Source: Liolophura sinensis (Eukaryota > Mollusca > Polyplacophora > Chitonida > Chitonidae). From it: DNA of 64,000 bases. The first letter of the stretch is position 1. Every line of letters begins with the position of its first letter. Shown here in pieces: positions 10,688 through 20,628 of this stretch. A program made the position numbers and the translations under genes. The stretch lies in NCBI RefSeq assembly GCF_032854445.1, contig NC_088305.1:28048628-28112627 (forward strand), read 5' to 3'. Under the pieces are notes generated by a model. The model was not told the origin of the DNA, did not search any database, and saw only the letters and a list, made by a program, of their open reading frames with translations.

Positions 10688-13085
10688 ACAAATGTAACCT
10701 GTTCCGTGAGGGCACATCAGTGGGAGCAATCGACCCAAAGAAGGACTGGAGCTGGAACTTCACCGATATGCTGGGATATGAAGACCCTTACTTCAAAGAG
10801 ATGATGAGGCTATACCTTGCCATTTATAGGTCTGTAGCTTGGCAGGAGTTCTGTTTTTTTAGGACGCATTCACAGTCTCCCTCACAGATTTGTACGAGGT
10901 ATCTTTCTATTTTAACATAGTATGGTATAAACATGGACGATTAGATTACCTTCGTTCTGAATTATGTTGCAGGATGGGGTTGGATATTGCCAAAATAATG
11001 ACAATCTGGCAGTATTATCCGAACAAGAATACTGCCTTTTTAGACTGTTAGCACTGAGCTTCCATGATAGCTTTTGAGACTGAGACTGTATTTTGTGGTT
11101 GTCTGCTGAATGTTTTTGTAAACGACCTCAAATTTCCTAACACATTTTGCCCAGTTCTAAGTTTTAATAATCTTCAATAGAAAGGTGTGTTAAGGTTACA
11201 TTGGAAAGTAGGATGATGTCCCTTGGGAAAAATGTATGTTTTATCACCAAAAGTAAAAATCTCTCTTTCCAGGAGAAATTTTAGGTCATTTTACCAAAGT
11301 GTTAATATGACAGGAGTTGTTGTGTTGGTTACAATGACCACGAGGGTGGTAATGTCAGCGCACACACCTGTCATCTGTTCGGCAGTGCCCTCTCAGACCC
11401 CTATCTCAGCTTTGCTGCCGGGATGAATGGATTGGCCGGTCCCCTTCACGGGTTAGCCAATCAGGAGGTATTGGTGTGGGTGACCAAGCTGAGAGAGGAG
11501 ATCGGAGACAATGTCCCACCGGAGAAGTTGAGAGAATACATCTGGGATACGCTGAATAAGGGACAGGTGAGTGAATGAATAAATGAATAAATCCAGATGT
11601 TTATGCAAACATTAATAGCTGCAGCCATTACTGCACACATGAATAAATCCAGGTGAATGTGAAAGATTTGAATGTTAATGCAAACATGACTGAATCCAGA
11701 CATAATGCAGATACCAATAGGCCAGATCTTAATGCAAACATGACTAGATCCACATGCAAATATGAATGCAGACAAAAGAAGATAGATGTATCATTGCATG
11801 TATGATTTTAATACATGGTCTCGACTTCTTTTGGCATTACTTTTTGACTTGGAAAATTAATTTATTTATTTGATTGGTCTTTAACACTGTATTTTATAAA
11901 TGACGGCGGCCAGTATTAAGGTGGGAGGAAACCGGGAAAATCCCGGGGGAAACTCACGACCATCCATCCCACTTACGGCCAGCAAGGAAGCCAGCATGAG
12001 GTGGACTTTAGCTCCCAGCAACGGTATTGGTGAGAGGCTCCTGGGTCATTGTGCCATGCTGGTGTGCTAACTCCCTCAGCCACAAAGGCCTCCCTTGGAA
12101 AATTGTGAGTCGGCAGTTGCAGCTACCCGAAATGAATTTATTCATGAATCTGACCACAGCATATTCATACATATATAAACGCAACTTCTTGAGTGCAGTG
12201 ATGGACACCAGTCAAATAAGCTTTAAGTGTGCATTGTGTGACTTCAGGTGGTGCCAGGCTACGGCCATGCCGTGTTGAGAAAGACCGACCCCCGCTACTG
12301 GGTACAAAGAGAGTTTGCTCAGAAGCACCTGCCAAACGACCCTCTCTTCAAACTGGTGTCAGAACTGTTTGAGGTGATACCTGACGTTTTGACAGAGCTG
12401 GGAAAAGTGAAGAACCCTTGGCCCAATGTGGACGCTCACAGCGGAGTCCTTCTGCAGGTACGTGCTACAGCGCTCTGTTATGATCACCTTGTGCTAGTCC
12501 TTGATCAGTCTTATAGCTAGTTATGCTGGCAAATCTTTCTGTGTATGACCGGGATCTTCATGAAAGACCACACGAAAGCACCATCAGTGACTTATCACCG
12601 AGTCCTAGAGAAGAAAGCAAGCAGAAAAATCTTGAAAATTGCATGTCCTAGGATGGGCATTGGTTACTTGTCTCAAGTGAAAGGCAAGCACCCAAACCAC
12701 TGGGAACGCTCCGGATGTGGTAGTCTGAATATAAAAGAAAAGTTGTTATTTTTGTTTGACTGTATTCATAATGTCATAAATTCACTTGGATACTATCAAG
12801 AATTTGTACTGAAAAAATATTGAGTTCTTCAAATTTTCCTCTGAGAGTCTGACATGTCACCTATGTGGATTTCATGAACAAACCGTAATAAATGCTGCTT
12901 TTTGTCTGTGCTGTTTCCAGTATTACGGAATGAAGGAGATGAACTATTACACAGTGGTGTTTGGGGTGTCCAGATCTCTCGGGTGTATGGCCTCCATGAT
13001 CTGGGACCGGGCGTTCGGACTTCCCATAGAAAGACCCAAATCTTTTGACACACCAGGCTACAAGAAGCTGGTCAAGGCTTCATAA
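10688..13085 (+). CDS. CS: Citrate synthase, mitochondrial: C-terminal half (four exons)
   Basis: Citrate synthase condenses acetyl-CoA with oxaloacetate in the mitochondrial matrix. Exons are 10688-10829, about 11335-11566, 12248-12457 and 12921-13085 (TAA at 13083-13085). The protein reads [14 protein letters not shown], then [80 protein letters not shown], and ends LVKAS. All three catalytic residues of the family are present: His in SAHT, His in GYGHAV and Asp in NVDAHSG. This is a little over 220 residues of a family usually near 465, so the targeting peptide and large-domain N-terminal half are missing. I saw no upstream exons on the plus strand in 1-10687. The second exon has no AG where family alignment puts its start (AA at 11333-11334). 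The nearest in-frame AG (11312-11313) would add seven residues just before DHEGG. Confidence 0.93.
11567..11790. repeat. Degenerate 50-60-bp tandem repeat in a citrate synthase intron
   Basis: Recurring words atgaataaatccag, ttaatgcaaacatgact and atccacatgcaaatatg give four to five loose units. No function is visible beyond repeated octamer-like ATGCAAA(C/T). Confidence 0.55.
11863..12100 (-). repeat. Near full-length family-1 SINE in a citrate synthase intron
   Basis: On the minus strand the element starts gggaggcctttgtggctgag (tRNA-like A-box region). It continues through caatgacccaggagcctctc, accaataccg, an internal core and gtttcctcccaccttaatac, then ends in a taaataaatta tail. It is diverged but essentially complete. 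Confidence 0.8.
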
Positions 13086-15004
13086 CGATAACGAGTCCCT
13101 AGTAAATGTTGTTTTTACAATTTAGCCTCTTTTTTGGGGTATTTTTTCTTGTTGTAGACTAGAACTGTGTTAACAGGTATTTGATACCAGCGTTAAGTTA
13201 TATCATACATGGCATGAGTTTAGCAAAAACGGAAAGTAATATTCACAAAGAGAGGAAAAAAAAAAAAAAAAAACCAAAAAAGAAATTGAAAAATGAATTC
13301 TTGTAGAATCAGGTAAGAACAAACTTAGACTCAAAAGAATATTTGTGGAGATTGAAATCAATATGAATATTAAACTTCACATTCATAGTATAGAAGCATG
13401 AAACATCTTGTATTTAGCAAGTAACAGAACCCATAATGGATGCTGCTTTCATTGATATTTATTTCGTCCTTTTAGAAAGTTGGCTAAAGTCATTGACCGC
13501 TGCAGTAACAATCATACATAGACTGGGTCTCTTAAAGTTGTAATACAGTGATCTACTTTTTATGTTATCTTGTCTGTAAATTTAAGTTTTCCTAAGATTT
13601 TTTGGAGATTTATGTTTTTCTTTGAGAAAAGACTCTTTCTATGGTAGTAAGCTTGTGTAGTGATGTGTAAGTTGTAACAACAAACATGGAAAGAAAAATA
13701 TTGCCTACAGGTGTCTTAGTGACAGGGTATCTAGCTGTCTGGAATTTGATGTAGCAAAGGTTGATTTTGCTTAATAACTTGGTAGCTACCCATGCAAACA
13801 TTGCCTTACTTGCGACAGGATTTTTGACTTTATGTGCTAATGTTCACCTGGTTGTTAATACCTGGATAAGTAGTCTAGCATAATTTCAGCTGAGACTTCT
13901 GGGGTATATATTTACTGCTGTTTAGCAGAGTCAACCTTTTGCTCTTTTTTCTATTAAGAGAGTTAGCCATCAATGGATTTTTTTAGAAGCATTTGATGTC
14001 ATGTTTCTACCACCATTGTCCTTAAATATTTTTTTCGTTCATGTGTCAAATAGGAAGTCAGTTTCCCAGATTTTAACTGGTTAATATTGATACTGTTCAG
14101 CTGATGTGTTTGTTTTACCGGTGTTTGTATTCCCAACAACTTTTATGACACAAGGTTATAAATATGCAAATATGATAATCAGGGGCAGGTCTCTCTATAA
14201 AACCAAAAAAAAAAACCCCAAAAAACAAGGTATGCTGTAAACCTTCTGCCGGTTGCAATTTTTGTACTGAAGTAATAGTTATGAAGTTGCTATTGGAACA
14301 CATGACCCCAGATTTTCTCCCAGAAAGTACGAACAAATCTTAGTGTGCAGTGTTAGTGCAATTAACGATGAATTACAGTACACGTATATGAGTAAGTACA
14401 ACCATTTGTTAAGGGATTTTAATTTATAAGTGCTTGACTTATGAATTATCTTGTACAGTTGTTGGTTTGTAAAATGTGTGTATAGTTGAAAAATGTGATC
14501 CAAAGAAAGTTGCATTTTCCAAACAGACTGGAGTAGTGTTGTGTATCCAGTGTTTTACAGGTGCGTACACTGTATAGTAGCAGACTTGTATTAAGGGATG
14601 GTCGTGTGTACCCCGGGTTTGGTCCATTTCCTTAATTGCTGTTCAAGTAATCTGTACTACGAAGTGTATTAAAGGAAATGTGATATTACCAGTTGTTTGT
14701 AGTGTTTATCAGTATACTGAACTTTTGTTGAAAAATTGCAAGAGAAGGAGCTGTAAAAAACACAGAATACTTTTCTAGTGCGCGAATTCGCCGGAATTTT
14801 TTATACAGAATAAGTGTTTCATACTGGAGTGCATGTTTGTTTTTGTACTTGATACAGTTGGTATTATGGCATTTTTGAAGACGACAATGGATGTACCAGT
14901 TAACCCATGTAAAGTCTGATAGACAGCGAAATGTTTGTTATTTGTTGTTGAGTGGATTAAGTAGACGCCCCAGCGTGAACATCTGACATACTGTTGGCTC
15001 ACAG
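13086..15004. other. 3' flank of citrate synthase; no gene recognised
   Basis: The first part probably includes the 3' UTR. An A-run lies at about 13257-13273 and another near 14206-14226. Short frames here resemble no protein, and I could not fix a polyadenylation signal with confidence. Confidence 0.4.
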
Positions 15005-15365
15005 AAAAGAGTGAGTGCTTGGGTTTTAACGTCGAACATAACAATTTTTCAGTCATATGACGACAACGGATTCCTTCGAGTGCATGTACCTGCAAGGTGC
15101 CTCTTTTGTTGCAGGACGGATTTCCACCGCTCTTTTATCTAGTGCTGACGACAATTTACTGAAGACAAGTAAGGCACCCCACACGAGCTATTAGACTGAT
15201 ACGGTCAACCAGTCGCTGCACTATCTCCTTAATGCTGAAGGCCAGGCAAGGAAGTTACAAGTTCCTCTTTTTTAAGGTCTTAGGTGTGACCCGACCCAGG
15301 ATTGAACCTGACTCTACTGCCCCAGAAGCGCACGCGCTACCAACTGTGCTATCGGGGCAGGTCAT
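15005..15365 (-). repeat. tRNA-derived SINE, family 2
   Basis: On the minus strand the head reads cctgccccgatagcacagtt then ggtagcgcg, an A-box-like start, followed by aggttcaatcctgggtc, a B-box-like motif. The body shares 'ggaagttacaagttcc', 'ttgctgaagg', 'gcggtggaaatccg' and a terminal 'gtcatatgactgaaaaattg' with 48445-48765. Confidence 0.75.
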
Positions 15366-16083
15366 AGAATAGAAAGGCGAGGTTAAAACTTGCATGGTTT
15401 TATTTACCCCATCACCCCTATTTACATACCAGTATACAATCAATAGGAAGTAGATGTGTTGTGTGTGTGAGCAATGTTAGACAGAAGTTTAAGGTTGTCT
15501 TACACATGTATAAGCCTACAGCACTCACCGTTAGAAAACCGCATTTATGTATATGCAAAACATATATGGTCAGTACCTACTAGAGTGAAAGTTTTCCAAT
15601 CAGATTTCCTTCTGACTCGAACCATAACATAACCAGCTAGCTTTGTAAAACTCAACCCAGATGTATGTATGTAGTGTCAATTTCAGAGGAGGGATTATAT
15701 CAACAAGTTGTCCATTGGTACCAGGGAAGCTAGCAACTTTGAGCCTTAAGTCGGCATTTAGCAATAAAATGCAAGGAAATAGTGACGGTGTAGCGTTTTT
15801 TTTTTTTTTAAATATATATTTCATGCATTTATAATTTTTAGAGAGATAAAGGATTTTATGAATGGGATTTTGTGACGGTGTGATAAAGAGTCCATAAGAC
15901 ATCCTTAATTGTTAATATTTTCTGAACTCACGGTTACACAAGTACTTTCTCTTTTTGATCGGTAAGAAATAACCTTTGACCTATTTTCAATGTTATTTGG
16001 GTCGTAAAAGCTTGCTTAAGTCAGCTGGCATGGATTTATCTCCTAATACACTCAACAAATAATCTTAATTTTAATAGATTTGT
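15366..16083. other. No gene recognised
   Basis: Short frames only; a T-run lies near 15797-15810. No recognised element. Confidence 0.4.
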
Positions 16084-16350
16084 GGGGGCCTCCGTGGCTC
16101 AGTTGGTTAGTGCGCTAGCGCAGCGTAATGACCCAGGAGTCTCACACCAATGCGGTCGCTGTGAGTTCAAGTCCAGCTCATGCTGGCTTCCTCTCCGGTC
16201 GTACGTGGGAAGGTTTGACAGCAACCTGCGGATGGTCGTGGGTTTCCCCCGGGCTCTGGCCGGTTTCCACCCACCATATGGCTGGGCGCCGTTGCGTAAG
16301 TGAAATATTCTTGAGTACGGTGTAAAACACCAATCAAATAAATAATAGAT
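16084..16350 (+). repeat. Full-length family-1 tRNA-derived SINE
   Basis: This is the cleanest copy in the window. The head ggcctccgtggctcagttgg, ttagtgcgc matches a Pol III A box, and gtgagttcaagtccagctc matches a B box. The body follows (cctctccggtcgtacgtggg, cctgcggatggtcgtgggtt, accatatggctgggcgcc), then the tail tgaaatattcttgagtacgg and caccaatcaaataaataa. Useful as a reference copy for the others. Confidence 0.9.
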
Positions 16351-18559
16351 TTGTGTGTTGTGTGAAAAAATGTATTCTGTTATTATAACATATACTTTGT
16401 CCCCTTCATCATAATGTCTTGTTAGTATAATGCAACTATTTTGTTGAATGAATAGAAAAGGTCTGCTACATTTAACAGAATAATCTACTGCAATAACATA
16501 ATACATTCTAGCTTCACTGAGACAACAGACATTCTGTTAAATTTAGTAGATCACTACATATTTTTTCTTTTTCTTTTCTTTGAGAGTAAGATGTCAACTG
16601 AATCGAAAATTAACAACCTTGACCTTTTCATTCAGCATCGTCCTTAACACAGTCATGTGTCCTAGGAGAGGCCCTGTGCCAGAATTTAGCTTACACTGGT
16701 TTGGCGGCAGGTTTATTCGGTGGCCCAGCACTCTGTGCTTGGACGCCTGTTTAAATCGTTCGGTTATTTATTTTTTTTTAAATGTTTTTTCTTTCATCTT
16801 CTTGAAACGTTTTTGAAAGCTTGAAGAGCTGTAAAAGGATAAGTTTTCATTGGATGTTGTTGAAATTTGGTGATTTTAGGAACAAGGTTACGAGGGAAAT
16901 TTTAGCAGATTTGGTTAACTTTTGGTCGCGTAACATGGCGGCCATCTTAGATATTGATCAAAACTTTTAAAATTTTTTTCTCAAGAACCAACGAAGAGAT
17001 TCTTTGACATTTGATGTATTTGTAGAGTGATTCCAGTTAGAGTAAGTTTGAAAAAAATCTTGGACATTCACCGAAAGCTTTGGAAGCCAGCCATTGGTCC
17101 AATTTATGACACCATAAAAAGTGTCTAACTTTGATAATGTTTTCATGTATTTGGTGTATTAGTTACGTAATTTCAATGGACTGTAACTTCAGAACTATGG
17201 TATCTAGAAATGTGAAACTTGCGCCAAATTGTAGCCCAAGACATGCAGTCTCTGGTGGCCTTGAAAGAATTTAGGATCAATAGTTTTCTCGCTAGAAATG
17301 TTTACACAACACCACCCTACTTCGGAAATAAAATGTAAGCCCGTACATTTAAAATGGACTAGCCATCTTGCCAACTTGCAACATAAATTGGCTGCCTGTC
17401 ACTCAAACCGAAAAACAAACAACTTTCCTTCCCCTCCAAAGCTATCAACGGACAAATTTGAATGTTTGCACGTGAACCAGCCCTGTTCGCAATGCATCAT
17501 TGGTAATTCTCAACAATCTCGACGGCATTCCCCCCATATCCCCATGATATCACCACTAAAAGTCGAAATCCATAGCCAAATATATCAATAACTTCTATCC
17601 ACACATGTACGTTGAGTCATGACGAGCCCCCAAAATGTAACTCTTATTTGACCAAATTCAAGAGTTAAAGATATATTGTGGTTTCCAGTTTCTTTTCAGG
17701 TCTAGATCTTACATACCGGAAGGAAGAGACGAGCTTTTGGATGCCGCACAGGAAAGTAACTACGAAACTGTACGCCATGGCTTTTGACTGGGGACTGGGA
17801 CTAACGAACACACAACACCGCTTATTCCTTCTAACAACTTAGACCAAAATTTCATATCTTATAATCTCCTAACTTTTCATGTCAGCTATACATGCACTTT
17901 GTTCTCGCCAGCTGTCAAAACTGACCTGGGCCCAAGGAAACCAGATGGGATACTAGAATGGGGTGAGTGCACACCATGTGTTGAACAACCCGAGATGACA
18001 GCCGACATGACAACCAATGCGATATCCTTTCCACATGAACACCATCGTATAAGTGAAAAATTGTTAAACAACGTTAACCATCAACCTAATCCATCGGTTC
18101 GATCTGCACGTGACTGCTGAATCACTACTGGAAACAGTCAATTATCAGTGCAGGTTGGTGTTTTTATTCATGTTCCTGTCATGTCCGAACACTGTATCAT
18201 TTAAAACGCATAATATTACCCGTTTCTCACCTTGTATGTCTGATCTGTCGTCTCCTTTTGCTCAAAACTAAAACTAATCCATTTTTATCCTCCATAGTCC
18301 TGCGGTCTATTGTTAGGAATCTTGTTTAAAAGTGCAGTGGATTCCTTCATTCACACAACGCATGATTGTTGTCATAATGTAACACGTCAGTAAGGCACTA
18401 CTCAAACAGTCATATCCAAAAACTGATCAGTTAATTCTTGTATGCTTGCAAGCAACCACTTAAAGAACCGATTGTAAAAAAGCTGAGGATTGACACGTCT
18501 TGGGATTAAACCTTGTTTATCTGGCTACAAAACAAAATGCACAACACATCATTCTTTTA
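16351..18559. other. Gene-free region with one YY1-like site
   Basis: No protein family or complete element is recognised. At 16934-16951 the sequence acatggcggccatcttag matches the core ATGGCGGC/CCATCTT of YY1-type sites, but no gene start lies next to it. Frames at 17298-17591 and 17899-18120 (plus) look random. Confidence 0.4.
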
Positions 18560-19255
18560 GTTTACATAGTTTTATTTATTTAAAACAGTTCGTATACAAA
18601 ACATGTACAATATATAATAGCATACATACAAATTAAATACAATAAAAAACAATACGAAAATATATATTTATAGATGTATGTTATGCGGCAATTTGAAAAA
18701 TTGCATACATCTTAATGTCATATTGCATATTCTGATATACATCAGAAAGGCATATTGTGTACATTCTATTGGCATATTGCAAATATCACAATATTAAATT
18801 GCATATATCAAGAAACCATCTGTGAGGCTTCGTAAAAAATAGAATTTGCTGTAAATACGTCTATAAATTCCTCAACATTGCTCTTTAGGAGCTTATATAA
18901 TAACAACATATCGCGCCTTTTACAGACAAGGCGTTCTATAGCCGACAGAATCAAGAAATACACTTAAAGACTTTGAGCATATCGCAAGAAACCGATATTG
19001 AATGACAGATAAGATGTAAAACAATAAAAAAAAATCAATGTTCAAACAAATGCCCGGTACAGGGTTCAGTGAAACAACGAGTTGTCAAGTCACACTGATA
19101 GAGAGCGATTGTGGCATGGTTAGGCCAACAGTTGTGGGCCACATTGGATGTGTTAAAATGGAAAACAACAATATTTATACAAGAAAAATAATAATAAAGA
19201 AAGAAAAATAGAAAAAAAAGTCTTGGTGTAGTTTAATGATATAAAGCAGGAGTAA
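18560..19255. other. AT-rich stretch, possibly a long 3' UTR of the minus-strand gene
   Basis: This contains repeated 'gcatattgcatat'-type words between 18705 and 18800. It lies about 1.4-2 kb downstream of the stop of the minus-strand gene at 20629, so it could belong to its 3' end. No direct evidence. Confidence 0.25.
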
Positions 19256-19938
19256 GTGTTACCATTCGGACATGAATTCTATCACTTTGGTTGTAGAATA
19301 AAAGCCACGTATCAGGTTGGAATGTCAGTCAGTGGATCCCCGTCAGGTGTTGGCTCTCCTGGTTGTCGGAACAATACCACCGTCACGCGAGATGATGTGA
19401 ATAGTTCCACACGTTGGCGTACCAATGTAACCGTAGCTGAGTATGTGAGTTTCATTGGATCGGTATAAAGTGTTGGTGTGCTAGGCAATGTATCCGTATA
19501 ATGTGTTGGTGTGCTGGTCATTGACTCCGTATAATGTGTTGGTGTGCTAGGCATTGGAATCGTACCACGTTTTGGTGTGCTAGGCATTGGATCCGTATAA
19601 TGTGTTGGTGTGTTAGGCATTGAATCCGTACCAACATCGATGTACTTGGCATCCGTAACATGTGTTGGTATAATGGACTCGGGATCTGTACCACGTGTTG
19701 GTGTACAAGTTATATGATCACGTATTGTTGTACGAGTCGTAGGAGCCGTGCCACGAGTTGGCGTACAACGTGTAGTAAAATATTTGTACTGTAACCTAGG
19801 TGATAGAGCTTGAGTTTGAGTCTTAAAAACGTTACAACGCCTGAAGTTTGGCTCCTTAATTGTACCACCTGTTGTGTGTTTGTATAAAAAAATAATTAAA
19901 AAGAAAAAAAAAACAAAACTAAAAAAACAGTATGGCAA
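19256..19938 (-). other. Thr/Pro-rich frame with 33-bp tandem repeats; gene status uncertain
   Basis: A 208-codon minus-strand frame contains an 11-residue repeat (TPTHYTDPMPS and variants such as TPTHYTESMTS, TPTLYTDPMKL) over about 19447-19720, with looser CTPTRGT units to about 19760. The period of 33 bp keeps frame, and wobble differences are partly conservative, which hints at coding. There is no signal peptide, no convincing splice context and no start. A run of Phe codons at the N-terminus comes from an A-rich tract, so the upstream part is not real protein. It could be a lost mucin exon or a non-coding minisatellite. Confidence 0.35.
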
Positions 19939-20628
19939 AACTAAGCCATGTTTTGGTATATTTGGGTGTATAAATATACACTTTGGTGTAAAAGGTGGCT
20001 GTATGCCGTTTCTGAATGTTGTAGCATTTAGATGATCCGCAATAGTTTGTTACAAATGCTATGCGCAAATACCTGAGAAAGCCTACGGAGTACGGCAAGA
20101 GAAAGTTTGGGAAGAGCCCAAAGGGAGTTAAACCCTGATTTAAAATGCATGCAGTAGCATGTTAGAGATATTTTAAATTCTATATTGCTAAATATCTAAT
20201 AAAAAGGTATTATTATAGTACAGATTTTTTAATTATTATATTTTATATAAAATAGTACCATTAAGATACATACAAAAAGTATAGACAGTATATAAAATAT
20301 CATCTATTTCACTTTACAATAAAACAAAACCACACACTTTGTACACCTCTATACATGGATTTTTGTCCTTACCGTGAATATCTTGTTTCTCTTCTTGTTG
20401 GATTCGGACACTATCGTCGACTTTAGAAATGAAGCAACTTGTATCACATCAAAGTCTGCCAAATATCCTTGGTAAACATATTTCAGCAAACTCATATCTC
20501 TTTTTTGAGAGGTTCTGTAGCCAATCAGAATGTTACATGTATGTTGTAAAACAAAGGTCGAATTAATCCAGATGAGAAAAGGTAACTGATCCATCAAACA
20601 TCCCAAATTGTTCAAAGCAGTCCAATTT
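19939..20628. other. 3' flank of the five-exon minus-strand gene
   Basis: AT-rich sequence directly downstream of the stop at 20629-20631. It probably includes 3' UTR. A 107-codon frame overlapping the gene end (20349-20672) resembles nothing known. Confidence 0.35.

Noticed and set aside
16084-16350. A functional tRNA gene at the SINE head
   Set aside because: A- and B-box-like motifs are present but no cloverleaf can be completed, and the sequence continues into the SINE body and tail.
15366-18559. Upstream or downstream exons of the citrate synthase gene
   Set aside because: The gene's stop codon is at 13083-13085 with a family-typical C-terminus, and nothing in this stretch matches citrate synthase sequence.
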